Assembly: GCA_902789415.1 (NCBI GenBank)
Contig: CADAOD010000019.1
Coordinates: 1 to 42,771, forward strand
DNA from: an uncultured Prevotellaceae bacterium
Lineage (GTDB): Bacteria > Bacteroidota > Bacteroidia > Bacteroidales > Bacteroidaceae
Reading direction: 5' to 3'
DNA length: 42,771 nucleotides
Positions 17,385-25,913 of this stretch are shown piece by piece. Position 1 is the stretch's first letter. The number at the start of each line of letters is the position of its first letter. The translations under genes and the position numbers were made by a program. Below the pieces are notes generated by a model. That model was not told the DNA's origin. It saw only the letters and a list, made by a program, of their open reading frames with translations, and made no database searches.

Positions 17385-20020
17385 AAAGTTTCCTTGAACA
17401 TGTAGCAGAAGACCTGCTTTCCAGATATGGCACCAATCTATCACGAGTAGCTGTGGTGTTCCCCAACAAACGTGCATCGCTGTTCCTTAACGAGCACCTG
17501 GCACGCTTAGCGCAGAAGCCCCTTTGGAGCCCTGCCTATATCACCATCAGCGATTTGTTCCGCTCGCACTCCAAATTGCAGGTGGCCGATCCAATCCTGC
17601 TGGTGTGCGAACTGCATCGTGTTTTTACCGCCTGTACAGGTATCGACGAGACATTAGACCATTTTTATGGTTGGGGACAGCTGTTGCTTTCCGACTTCGA
17701 CGATCTCGACAAGAATATGGCGCCTGCAGATAAGGTGTTGGCCAACCTGCGCGATATACACGAACTCGACGACACCTCTTACCTAACCCCTGAGCAGCGT
17801 GAGATGATCAAACGCTTTTTCAGCAATTTCTCTGAGGAGCATAATACCGAGCTGAAAGAGCGATTCCTGCGCCTATGGAGCCACATTGGCGAGATATATC
17901 ATGCTTACAACCAGCAGTTGGCCGATAAGCAACTGGCCTACGAGGGAGCCCTTTATCGTCAGGTGGCTACGGATGATACGTTAGAGTTTGAATACGATAC
18001 CTATGTGTTTATAGGCTTTAACCTGCTGCAGAAGGTAGAGCAAACACTCTTCAGCCGATTAGAAAAGCAAGGCAAGGCCATCTTCTATCAGGATACCGAT
18101 GAGGTGCCACCACACCATATCAATCTGATTTCGGCCCCTACCGAGAATATCCAGGCACGCTACATCAGCGAGTGGTTAGATGAGGATAGGATTAAAGATG
18201 GTCGCAAAACAGCCATTGTGCTTTGCAACGAGGGCTTACTGCAAACAGTTATCCATTGCTTGCCTGAGAATGTTGACAAAATCAATATCACCACAGGTTA
18301 TCCACTTGGACAAACGTCGATAGCCTCGCTCATCAACACGCTTATCAATATGCAGGTACATGGCTACTCGCTGCGCAAGCAAAAATTTGCTCGGCGATGG
18401 GTTGAGAGCATCAAGCGCCACCCCTACGCCACGCTGATGCCTGACGATTTTGCCAATCAGCGATATACTGATATCCAGCCATTGCTACATTGGCTTCTGA
18501 GCTTAACGCAAACTATCGCCACCAGCAAGAGTCCCATCATCGACTCACCACTCGACACGGAGAGTCTTTTCCGCATGTATACCTTACTTAATAGGTTGAG
18601 TGGTTTGGTAGATAGTGGCGATCTGAAGGTGGACGTGATTACGCTGCAACGCTTGATTGTACAGCTGATATCAACCACCTCAATCCCCTTCCATGGCGAA
18701 CCTGCCGAAGGTATCCAGGTGATGGGTGTGCTCGAAACGCGAAACCTCGACTTCGACCATGTGCTACTGCTCTCGTGCAACGAGGGTAATATGCCGCGTG
18801 GTGTTAACGACACTTCGTTTATACCTTACGCCCTGCGCAAGGCCTATGGACTAACCACTATCGATTACAAGGTATCTATCTACGAGCACTATTTCCATCG
18901 TTTGCTGCAACGTGCCAAAGATGTAACTATCCTTTATAACAATGCCACCAGCGATGGTAAAACGGCCGAGATGTCGCGCTTTATGCTGCAACTGATGGTT
19001 GAGAACAAGATACCTATCACGTTCCAAACCCTGAAGGCTGGTCAGACACCCCAGCTTCATGCGCCTCAGGCCATCAACAAAACGCCAGAGGTGATGACCC
19101 AGCTACAGCGCCGTTTTGCCAAGGATGCAGGCGGCATCAGTCCCACAGCCATCAACACCTATCTGCGTTGCCAGCTACGATTCTTCTATCGTTATGTGTG
19201 CGAGCTTTTAGAGCCCGATAACACTGAGGACGATTTGATTGACAACCGCTTGTTTGGTAATATCTTCCACAAAGCAGCCCAACTGGTGTACCAGTATCTG
19301 GTAGAAACCAAGGCCACCATCACCACAATGGCTATCGACGACCTGCTGAAGGAAGAGGTAACCATAGAACGAGTGGTAGATGAAGCCATCAAGCAGGAGT
19401 TCTTCCATATCCACGATGCCTCACGCCCCATGCCTCCATTGGATGGTTTGCAGTTGATTAATCGCGAGGTGATTATCAAGTATCTGCGCCAACTGTTAGA
19501 ATGCGATCGCCGCTTAGCGCCTTTCCGCATTTTAGGTCTCGAAAAGCGTGTAAACATCACCTTAAACAACCAGTATATTGCAGGTATCATCGACCGTTTG
19601 GATAGTATTACCGATCCTGAAACAGGTTTGGAGCGTATCCGTGTGGTTGATTATAAGACAGGTTCGCGCCACATCAAGGCCATGCCCGATGTTACAGCAA
19701 TCTTCTCGCAAGAAGCTATCAAAGACCATAGTGATTACTACCTGCAAACCCTGCTCTACGCCCACATCGAGCGTAGCAAAACACCACAGATGGTGTCGCC
19801 TTGCCTGCTGTTTATTCAGCATGCAGGAAGCGAGGATTACGACCCAACCTTGAAGATAGGTAAGGAAGCCATCACTGATATAGCCGATTATTCGGATGAG
19901 TTTATTACGCTGTTACGCCAACAACTTGACGATATCTATAACGCTCAGATGGCTTTTGTGCCTACTGACGATCAGCATCGTTGCGAAACATGCCCCTACG
20001 CCTCACTCTGTCGAGGGTAA
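17381..20020 (+). CDS. addB: AddB-like PD-(D/E)XK nuclease with iron-sulfur cysteines
   Basis: This 879-residue protein is the partner of the AddA-like protein. The N-terminal part starts VAVVFPNKRASLFLNEHLA, where an active helicase would have a Walker A; the glycine/lysine P-loop is missing, as expected for an inactivated helicase scaffold. Near 755 is RVVDYKTGSRH, the nuclease D-Y-K core. Cys597 (YLRCQLRFFYRYV) together with C-x2-C-x5-C at 868-877 (RCETCPYASLC) fits the split four-cysteine 4Fe-4S staple known from AddB nuclease domains. Translation is coupled to addA. The stop codon directly abuts the stop of the convergent MFS gene, with no intervening bases. Confidence 0.85.
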   Translation: MKSFLEHVAEDLLSRYGTNLSRVAVVFPNKRASLFLNEHLARLAQKPLWSPAYITISDLFRSHSKLQVADPILLVCELHRVFTACTGIDETLDHFYGWGQLLLSDFDDLDKNMAPADKVLANLRDIHELDDTSYLTPEQREMIKRFFSNFSEEHNTELKERFLRLWSHIGEIYHAYNQQLADKQLAYEGALYRQVATDDTLEFEYDTYVFIGFNLLQKVEQTLFSRLEKQGKAIFYQDTDEVPPHHINLISAPTENIQARYISEWLDEDRIKDGRKTAIVLCNEGLLQTVIHCLPENVDKINITTGYPLGQTSIASLINTLINMQVHGYSLRKQKFARRWVESIKRHPYATLMPDDFANQRYTDIQPLLHWLLSLTQTIATSKSPIIDSPLDTESLFRMYTLLNRLSGLVDSGDLKVDVITLQRLIVQLISTTSIPFHGEPAEGIQVMGVLETRNLDFDHVLLLSCNEGNMPRGVNDTSFIPYALRKAYGLTTIDYKVSIYEHYFHRLLQRAKDVTILYNNATSDGKTAEMSRFMLQLMVENKIPITFQTLKAGQTPQLHAPQAINKTPEVMTQLQRRFAKDAGGISPTAINTYLRCQLRFFYRYVCELLEPDNTEDDLIDNRLFGNIFHKAAQLVYQYLVETKATITTMAIDDLLKEEVTIERVVDEAIKQEFFHIHDASRPMPPLDGLQLINREVIIKYLRQLLECDRRLAPFRILGLEKRVNITLNNQYIAGIIDRLDSITDPETGLERIRVVDYKTGSRHIKAMPDVTAIFSQEAIKDHSDYYLQTLLYAHIERSKTPQMVSPCLLFIQHAGSEDYDPTLKIGKEAITDIADYSDEFITLLRQQLDDIYNAQMAFVPTDDQHRCETCPYASLCRG

Positions 20021-21196
20021 TTATCTGTTTTTGTTGTTCGTAAACCAGTTGTGAGTAAAGTGGTACATGGCCAAAGCGGCAATTACCAATACCAGGGCTG
20101 CTATCAAGGCTGCTGTTACGTTGCCTTGGAAGATAGCCACACCTGCACCTACACCCCATGCTATACCACTCTCCCAGCCTAACAAGAAGGTGCTCTGCGA
20201 GGTGCCTCGCTGACAATGGCGACTCAGTTTGATAAAGAACAACAGGAAGCGCGAACCTATCAAACCAACACCCATACCAATAAACAGCGGGGCTGCATAC
20301 ATCACAATAGGCAGATGGCGTGTTATCATCATCAGCAGGGCCACACCCATCAGTATCAAACCTGTTATCACCTCGCTCTTCAGCTCAGCATTCTTAAACA
20401 CAAATCGTTGCGACAGGATGGCTACAGCAAAGCCTACCATCATCATCGAGTAGAACTGCTCTATCAGCACTACAGATAGGATGATGCCCACAGCCAAAGT
20501 TACCAACTGAAGGTTTACAAACAGCGGAAAGCCATGAGGTAGGAAGAAACGATCCAAGCTAACAGTTGGGATATCGTCCTGAGGCGCACGGAAGGGGAAG
20601 TTTACCAACATCACCAGCACCACCACTGCCAAAGCGCAGAATACGGTGGCCAATAGTACGTTGTGGAAACCTGCCAATCGCCCAATCAGCAAGCCCGACA
20701 TAGGTCCCATACTCAAGGCAAATCTTGAGAACCAGGCAGCTGAGTGGTTAGCCTCGGTACGTTGGAACGATTCGCTGGTATCAATAATCAGCGTGCTCGT
20801 TAATACCATCTGAGCCAGTCCAAATACAGCTCCTTGTGCAAAACGCTGCACAAAAATCACCATAGGGTCAGCCACTCGCATGTGCAAACCATCTACGTAA
20901 TACAGGGCAATCATCAAGAGCGCCTCAATCAGTACCGCAAATATGCACACCATATTTCTACGATAGTGCTGAACCATATATGATACAAACGCACCAAGCG
21001 CAAACAGTCCTACTCCGAACGAAGCCATAGCTATACCAGCATCCAAAGCCGAGAAACCTTGGGCATCCATCAGCCAACTGGGCATAGTAGGTACCAGCAT
21101 ATAGACAGTCATAGCCAACAGAAAGTTGGCGATGGCCATCAACCAAAAGTCTTTATGCCACAACCTGATATGAAGGGGTGTACTCTGTGAATTCAT
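20021..21196 (-). CDS. MFS transporter
   Basis: This 391-residue integral membrane protein has about twelve hydrophobic segments, starting FWLMAIANFLLAMTVYMLVPTMP. It has a GAFVSYMVQHYRRN loop, a variant of the MFS inter-helix basic motif, and CIFAVLIEALLMIALYYVDGL. This fits the drug/sugar-efflux type of the major facilitator superfamily; the substrate cannot be read from sequence. It is a single-gene unit on the minus strand, with its own -7 element about 35 bases upstream and divergent from the lipoprotein-rsmG operon. It ends flush against addB with no terminator hairpin in the junction, so antisense read-through into either gene is possible. Confidence 0.85.
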   Translation of the reverse strand: MNSQSTPLHIRLWHKDFWLMAIANFLLAMTVYMLVPTMPSWLMDAQGFSALDAGIAMASFGVGLFALGAFVSYMVQHYRRNMVCIFAVLIEALLMIALYYVDGLHMRVADPMVIFVQRFAQGAVFGLAQMVLTSTLIIDTSESFQRTEANHSAAWFSRFALSMGPMSGLLIGRLAGFHNVLLATVFCALAVVVLVMLVNFPFRAPQDDIPTVSLDRFFLPHGFPLFVNLQLVTLAVGIILSVVLIEQFYSMMMVGFAVAILSQRFVFKNAELKSEVITGLILMGVALLMMITRHLPIVMYAAPLFIGMGVGLIGSRFLLFFIKLSRHCQRGTSQSTFLLGWESGIAWGVGAGVAIFQGNVTAALIAALVLVIAALAMYHFTHNWFTNNKNR

Positions 21197-21230
21197 TCTG
21201 GTTTTAATGATTCTTTTATTATTTCGGCTG

Positions 21231-21238
21231 CAAAATTA
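21231..21238 (-). promoter_or_regulatory. -7 promoter element for the MFS gene
   Basis: On the minus strand this reads TAATTTTG (TAnnTTTG), 35 bases before the MFS ATG. No clear -33 element was found at standard spacing. Confidence 0.55.
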
Positions 21239-21280
21239 GTGATTTTTTATGAGAAATTTGCTATTTTCGAGATTTTAGTG

Positions 21281-21288
21281 TAATTTTG
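21281..21288 (+). promoter_or_regulatory. -7 promoter element for the lipoprotein-rsmG-hydrolase operon
   Basis: TAATTTTG matches TAnnTTTG, 22 bases before the lipoprotein ATG at 21310. Its position also argues against the longer in-frame TTG start at 21286, which would overlap the promoter. Confidence 0.6.
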
Positions 21289-21309
21289 CGCAAAAATAAG
21301 TGCAAAAGT

Positions 21310-22119
21310 ATGACAAACCAACTCAAATATACGCTCATTTTCGTTATTCTCGCCGTTTTTACGGGTTGCAGAAATGATGACGAAGGCAAACTGACTTTCG
21401 AGATGCTCGAGTCAGAAAAAAGCATACGTCTGTCAAACGAAGAGCAATCTCCAACGTGCAGCGTAAGTCTTAAACTGCCCAGCGCTACCGAAAAGAGTGG
21501 CGAGGTAGGTAAGAAGATTAACGAGGCTGTGGTATATCGCCTCTTTAACCAGAGCGATATGGGCATGCAAGGTGCGATGGACCAGTTTGCCGAGGCCTAC
21601 ACCATGAGTTATAAAACCAACATGCTGCCACTTTATAATGCCGATCGTGCCGATACCACCAAACGTTCGTGGTACGAGTTCCACTACATCATCAATGCCA
21701 CTACCGAACAAACGTCGCCACGCACATTAGCTTATCTGGCTACCATCGACTATAGCGAGGGCTATGCCCACAGCATTCATCAGCTAATTCCGATTAACTT
21801 CAATATCGAAACAGCTAAAGAGATAAAGATGAAGGATATTTTTGTGGATGGCTATAAAACACAGTTGCCACCACTGCTGCTTAAGGCACTCATGGAGAAA
21901 ACTGAGGTGCAGACCCTTGAACAACTGAAAGAGAAAGGTTATCTGGACCAGGTAGAGATGTACGTGCCCGAGAACTTTATTGTGAGCGATAATACCATCA
22001 CTTTTATTTTCAATCCCTCCGAGATTGCCTCGCTTGAGTTAGGCACTATCGAGCTGGTGCTTACTTATGCCCAGCTTAAGAAATTTGTAAAACCCGCATT
22101 TATCAAATCAGTACAATGA
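21310..22119 (+). CDS. DUF3298/DUF4163-type (RsiV-like) lipoprotein
   Basis: This 269-residue exported protein has a lipoprotein signal (FVILAVFTGC, lipidated Cys20). The body contains LAYLATIDYSEGYAHSIHQL and a C-terminal DIFVDGYKTQLPPLLLKALM, then FIFNPSEIASLELGTIELVL. This arrangement is typical of the paired DUF4163/DUF3298 domains found in the anti-sigma factor RsiV and many Bacteroidetes lipoproteins. Function is unknown; no transmembrane anti-sigma part is present. The stop overlaps the rsmG ATG by four bases. The start is placed at ATG 21310 because the longer frame has no signal peptide at its N-terminus. Confidence 0.75.
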   Translation: MTNQLKYTLIFVILAVFTGCRNDDEGKLTFEMLESEKSIRLSNEEQSPTCSVSLKLPSATEKSGEVGKKINEAVVYRLFNQSDMGMQGAMDQFAEAYTMSYKTNMLPLYNADRADTTKRSWYEFHYIINATTEQTSPRTLAYLATIDYSEGYAHSIHQLIPINFNIETAKEIKMKDIFVDGYKTQLPPLLLKALMEKTEVQTLEQLKEKGYLDQVEMYVPENFIVSDNTITFIFNPSEIASLELGTIELVLTYAQLKKFVKPAFIKSVQ

Positions 22120-22742
22120 CAGCAGAGATTATTCAGAAATATTTTCCACAGCTGAGCGACGAACAGCGCCAGCAGTTTGATGCCCTCGATGCTCTTTATC
22201 GCGATTGGAACTCCAAGATTAACGTTATTTCGCGTAAGGATATCGACCAGCTTTACGAGCACCACGTGCTCCACTCACTGGCCATCGCCAAGATCATCAA
22301 CTTCCGTCCAGGCACACGCATCTTGGATTTTGGTACAGGTGGCGGCTTTCCAGGTGTACCCCTGAGCATTCTGTTCCCAGAGTGCCAGTTTAAGTTGATT
22401 GATGGCACAGGCAAGAAGATTCGTGTGGCTCAGGAAGTGTGCAATGCCATTGGCCTGAAGAACTGCCAGCCCACCCATCTGCGTGGCGAGGACGAGAAAG
22501 ATAAGTACGACTTTATTGTGAGCCGCGCCGTGATGCCCCTGCCCGACCTGGTAAAACTGATGCGCAAGAACATCTCGAAAACTCAGCAGAATGCCCTGCC
22601 CAATGGTGTTATCTGCCTGAAGGGTGGCGATTTGCAGGCCGAGTTGCAGCCCTATCATAAGATTGTAGAAACCACCGAGATTTCGCAGTTCTTCAGCGAA
22701 GAGTGGTTTAAGGAAAAGTACGTTATCTATCTGCCACTATAA
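22116..22742 (+). CDS. rsmG: 16S rRNA (guanine-527-N7)-methyltransferase
   Basis: RsmG methylates N7 of G527 in 16S rRNA using S-adenosylmethionine. The 208-residue length is normal. The N-terminal helical part has YRDWNSKINVISRKDIDQLYEHHVLHSL, a strong family signature (WN.K.N..SR.......HH..DS.). The SAM-binding loop RILDFGTGGGFPGVPLSILFP follows at ~68-88, then KLIDGTGKKIRV and DFIVSRAVMPLPDL. It is the middle gene of a tight three-gene operon, with overlaps at both ends. Confidence 0.95.
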   Translation: MTAEIIQKYFPQLSDEQRQQFDALDALYRDWNSKINVISRKDIDQLYEHHVLHSLAIAKIINFRPGTRILDFGTGGGFPGVPLSILFPECQFKLIDGTGKKIRVAQEVCNAIGLKNCQPTHLRGEDEKDKYDFIVSRAVMPLPDLVKLMRKNISKTQQNALPNGVICLKGGDLQAELQPYHKIVETTEISQFFSEEWFKEKYVIYLPL

Positions 22743-23389
22743 TGCTACACGTAAAAACCTTCAGCTTTAATCTCCTGCAGGAGAATACCTACGTGGTTTA
22801 TGACGACACCAACGAGTGTGTAATCATCGATTGTGGTGCCTACTATCAGGAAGAGCGCCAGGCGTTGGTGAACTTCATCAACGATCATCAGCTAAAGCCC
22901 GTACACCTGCTCTGCACCCATGGTCATTTCGACCATAACTTTGGCATCAACACCGTGTTTGACACGTGGGGACTGAAGCCAGAGATAGCAGCTGAAGATG
23001 AGTGGCTGATTACAGATATCCCTGGTCAGTTTCAGGCGATGGCAGGCATCAGGCTTAACTTAGAATTCCCTGAGCCTGGCCATTACTTTGCCGATGGCGA
23101 GGTAATACGCTTTGGCACCCACCAGTTCAAGATACTGCGCACTCCAGGCCACACCCCAGGTGGTGTAAGTTTTTGGTGCGAAGAAGAGAAGGTGGTGTTT
23201 ACTGGCGATACCCTGTTCCGCATGAGCATAGGCCGCACTGATTTTGAGCGTGGCAGCTATGCCGATATCATGCACAGCTTACAGAAGGTGCTTGCAGCGC
23301 TGCCTGCCGATACCAAGGTTTATACAGGCCACGGCCCACAATCCACCATTGGCGACGAACAGCAATACAATCCTTATATGAATGCATAA
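22742..23389 (+). CDS. MBL-fold metallo-hydrolase (glyoxalase II-like)
   Basis: This 215-residue protein has the metallo-beta-lactamase fold. Metal-binding motif CTHGHFDHNFG gives HxHxDH near residues 60-65. Next come the His in LRTPGHTPGGVSFW, the bridging Asp in VFTGDTLFRMSIGRTDF and the last His in VYTGHGPQSTIGDE. It belongs to the hydroxyacylglutathione-hydrolase-like group of small cytosolic thioester hydrolases; the true substrate is unknown. Its ATG shares one base with the rsmG stop. The gene ends next to a strong hairpin shared with the convergent sulP gene. Confidence 0.9.
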   Translation: MLHVKTFSFNLLQENTYVVYDDTNECVIIDCGAYYQEERQALVNFINDHQLKPVHLLCTHGHFDHNFGINTVFDTWGLKPEIAAEDEWLITDIPGQFQAMAGIRLNLEFPEPGHYFADGEVIRFGTHQFKILRTPGHTPGGVSFWCEEEKVVFTGDTLFRMSIGRTDFERGSYADIMHSLQKVLAALPADTKVYTGHGPQSTIGDEQQYNPYMNA

Positions 23390-23391
23390 AA

Positions 23392-23421
23392 AAAAGAGTT
23401 GGTGTTTAAACCAACTCTTTT
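23392..23421. terminator. Bidirectional terminator hairpin, overlapping the 3' end of the SulP gene
   Basis: A 12-bp perfect stem (23392-23403 with 23410-23421) encloses a 6-base loop. Eight T residues follow on the minus strand, making a strong intrinsic terminator for the SulP gene; on the plus strand four T residues end the stem. The SulP stop codon (23406-23408) lies in the loop, so one arm encodes its last residues (KELV). Confidence 0.85.
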
Positions 23422-25106
23422 GCTCTTTCTAATGCTATATTGATGTGCGAGCAAATGTTTTTCTCGCCTAACATCTTATCAAATCCGGCTTTATGGAGTA
23501 CAGCCTGCACTGTTGGGTTCACACCCGAGAGTACCACCTGTATGCCGTCATTCTGACTCATGGCGCACAGGTTAGTCAGGTTGTGGATACCCGTAGAATC
23601 AACGAAAGGCACCTTACGCATACGGATAATGCGCACCTTGGGTCGCTGACCACGCAAGCTGGCCATAATCTCCTCGAACTTGTTACCTGCTCCAAAGAAG
23701 TAAGGACCGTTAATCTCGTACACCTCTACACCCTCAGGGATAGTAAGGTGCTCCAGGTTACCCATCTGGAAGTCGCTCTGCTCCTCCTCTGGGTCAATCT
23801 CGTCGCTGATTACCTTTACATCAGTAGTCTCTGCCATACGACGCATGAACAGCAAGCAAGCGCAGATCAGACCAACCTCGATAGCGATGGTGAGGTCGAA
23901 GATAACAGTCAGCAGGAAGGTAACACACAGCACAATCACGTCGCTCTTTGGGTTCTTCATGATCGATGCGAACGAACGCCATCCACTCATGTTGTAGCTC
24001 ACGATAACCAGCACACCAGCCAGACAGGCCATAGGGATATACTGTGCCAGAGGCATGAGGAACAGGAAGATGAGCAACAATACTGCTGCATGTACGATAC
24101 CAGCCACAGGCGTACGTCCACCATTATTAATATTGGTCATGGTACGTGCAATGGCACCAGTAGCAGGGATACCGCCAAATATAGGACTGGCCAGGTTAGC
24201 CACACCCTGTGCAATCAATTCGGTATTAGAGTCGTGGCGATCACCAATCACACCGTCAGCCACAGTGGCTGAAAGCAAAGATTCTATGGCACCCAAAATG
24301 GCGATGGTGATAGCTGGCGACACCAGACCCTTAATCACATTCCACGACAAAGCAGGCATCTCAGCCTCAGGCAACTGGTTCGAGATACTGAATCTGTCGC
24401 CAATGGTTTCTATACTCATTACGCCAGCATACTGCTTGAGCAGCAATACGGCTACAGTCATTACGATGATAGCAATCAGCGATCCTGGCAACTTTTTCAG
24501 CAAGCTGTTGTACTTAGCTACCATAGGCCAGCCTGCAATCACAGCTACTGATCCAACACCCACAGCAGTGCTCCACCAGTCGATGGTACCAAAGTCGGCA
24601 ATGTAAGCGCCCCACTTCTCGATAAAGTCGCTGGGCACGCTCTCCATAGTCAAACCAAACAGGTCCTTAATCTGTGTGGTAAAGATGGTGAGCGCGATAC
24701 CGCTGGTAAAACCTACCACAATGGGGTAAGGTATATACTTGATGATTGTTCCCAGATGCAGCACACCAAACAAAATCAGGAACACACCAGCCATCAGTGT
24801 GGCAATGGTCAGTCCCTCAAAACCGTACTGCTGAATAATACCATAGATAATAATGATAAACGCACCAGTAGGTCCACCAATCTGTACCTTCGAACCACCC
24901 AGCAGCGAGACAATCAGTCCAGCCACGATGGCGGTGATGATACCCTTCTCAGGGGTTACACCTGATGCAATACCAAAGGCGATGGCCAGAGGCAGTGCTA
25001 CGATACCTACGATGATACCAGCCAGCAGGTCGGTGGTAAACTGTTGTTTGTTGTAGTGCCGAAGTGTCGACAAAAGTTTCGGCTTGAATGCAAATGTTGT
25101 CATCAT
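23406..25106 (-). CDS. SulP-family inorganic anion transporter with STAS domain
   Basis: This 566-residue inner-membrane transporter (SLC26/SulP) has an N-terminal membrane domain with FTTDLLAGIIVGIVALPLAI (the conserved signature) and GLTIATLMAGVFLILFGVLH. PIFGGIPATGAIARTMTNIN, highly conserved in the family, follows. The C-terminal STAS domain (~445-560) contains VEVYEINGPYFFGAGNKFEE and RMRKVPFVDSTGIHNL; the serine of the STAS phosphorylation motif is replaced or shifted (VDSTG present). Substrates of the family include sulfate, bicarbonate and carboxylates, and sequence alone does not decide. It is monocistronic, convergent with the metallo-hydrolase gene and divergent from an alanine-rich lipoprotein gene. 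Confidence 0.92.
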   Translation of the reverse strand: MMTTFAFKPKLLSTLRHYNKQQFTTDLLAGIIVGIVALPLAIAFGIASGVTPEKGIITAIVAGLIVSLLGGSKVQIGGPTGAFIIIIYGIIQQYGFEGLTIATLMAGVFLILFGVLHLGTIIKYIPYPIVVGFTSGIALTIFTTQIKDLFGLTMESVPSDFIEKWGAYIADFGTIDWWSTAVGVGSVAVIAGWPMVAKYNSLLKKLPGSLIAIIVMTVAVLLLKQYAGVMSIETIGDRFSISNQLPEAEMPALSWNVIKGLVSPAITIAILGAIESLLSATVADGVIGDRHDSNTELIAQGVANLASPIFGGIPATGAIARTMTNINNGGRTPVAGIVHAAVLLLIFLFLMPLAQYIPMACLAGVLVIVSYNMSGWRSFASIMKNPKSDVIVLCVTFLLTVIFDLTIAIEVGLICACLLFMRRMAETTDVKVISDEIDPEEEQSDFQMGNLEHLTIPEGVEVYEINGPYFFGAGNKFEEIMASLRGQRPKVRIIRMRKVPFVDSTGIHNLTNLCAMSQNDGIQVVLSGVNPTVQAVLHKAGFDKMLGEKNICSHINIALERAKELV

Positions 25107-25154
25107 CTTCTATTAATCTCTATTAATTTCTTGTTATCTTGAAAAAAACGCGTG

Positions 25155-25162
25155 CAAAAGTA
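25155..25162 (-). promoter_or_regulatory. -7 promoter element for the SulP gene
   Basis: The minus strand reads TACTTTTG, matching TAnnTTTG, 49 bases before the ATG. Confidence 0.55.
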
Positions 25163-25214
25163 TAAAAAAAATAAAAAAGTAGCAACGTTTGCGCTAACAT
25201 ATTGCAAAAAAATG

Positions 25215-25222
25215 TATTTTTG
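25215..25222 (+). promoter_or_regulatory. -7 promoter element for the alanine-rich lipoprotein gene
   Basis: TATTTTTG fits TAnnTTTG, 53 bases before the ATG. A TTTG at 25188-25191 could be the -33 element, with a slightly long 23-base spacer. Confidence 0.55.
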
Positions 25223-25274
25223 TTGCCAAATATCAAGTCAAATTAATTGTTTTACTTAAAAATTCAAAAGCATT

Positions 25275-25901
25275 ATGAAAAAAGGACTTATCGCAGTAGT
25301 GGCCTGCTTGGCCATGGGTTTCGCATCTTGTGGAAACAAAACTCAGGCTTCAGCCGAGGCAGCTGATTCTACCGTTGTAGCAGAGCAGAATGTTGACGAG
25401 GCAGTTACTGCCATCACCGCAGCTCTCACAGAGCAGATCGAGGCCAAGGATGCCAACAAGCTCCAGGCTACACTGGCCACTGTACAGGAGCAGGTTAAAG
25501 AGTTCATCACCAAGAATCCTGAGCAGGCCAAGGAGTATGTAACCAAGGTTCAGGAGTTCCTGAAGAGCAATGCCGAGCAGATAAAGGCTTTTGCAGGCGA
25601 CAATGCCGCTGTGGCCGCTGCTGTTGAAACACTCACTGTTACTCCAGCCGAGACATTTGTGAATGGTCTTGCCAGCGCAGTAGGTGGTGCTCAGGAGGCT
25701 GGTCAGGCTGCTGTAGATCAGACCGTTGATGCTGCTAACGCTACTGTCGAGAATGCCAAGAAGGCTGGTCAGGATGCCATCGACAACACCAAGAAGGCCG
25801 CTGAGGATGCTGCTAATGCAGCTAAGGAAGACGCCAAGAAGAAGGCTAATGATGCCATCGACGAGGGCGCCAATAAGCTGAAGAAGGGTCTGGGACTTTA
25901 A
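25275..25901 (+). CDS. Alanine/lysine-rich helical lipoprotein of unknown function
   Basis: This 208-residue protein has a lipoprotein signal, MKKGLIAVVACLAMGFASC, with lipidated Cys19. The mature part is almost wholly predicted alpha-helical, rich in A, K, E, D and Q, with no other cysteine. From ~150 on, near-repeats such as NAKKAGQDAIDNTKKAAEDA give an 11-residue-like amphipathic pattern reminiscent of LEA-type or coiled-coil proteins. It has no recognised enzymatic motif. It is a single-gene unit with its own promoter, divergent from sulP and convergent with xth, 12 bases from the xth stop. A periplasmic spacer or stress role is possible but unproven. Confidence 0.75.
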   Translation: MKKGLIAVVACLAMGFASCGNKTQASAEAADSTVVAEQNVDEAVTAITAALTEQIEAKDANKLQATLATVQEQVKEFITKNPEQAKEYVTKVQEFLKSNAEQIKAFAGDNAAVAAAVETLTVTPAETFVNGLASAVGGAQEAGQAAVDQTVDAANATVENAKKAGQDAIDNTKKAAEDAANAAKEDAKKKANDAIDEGANKLKKGLGL

Positions 25902-25913
25902 TCCCAAGCGCAC

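Noticed and set aside
20011-20030. Possible fusion or frameshift between the AddB-like gene and the MFS gene
   Set aside because: The genes are on opposite strands with abutting stop codons; each C-terminus is normal for its family.
25891-25906. Small hairpin (TGGGA/TCCCA) between the alanine-rich lipoprotein and xth
   Set aside because: A 5-bp stem without a T-run is too weak to call a terminator, though it sits at a convergent junction where one would be expected.
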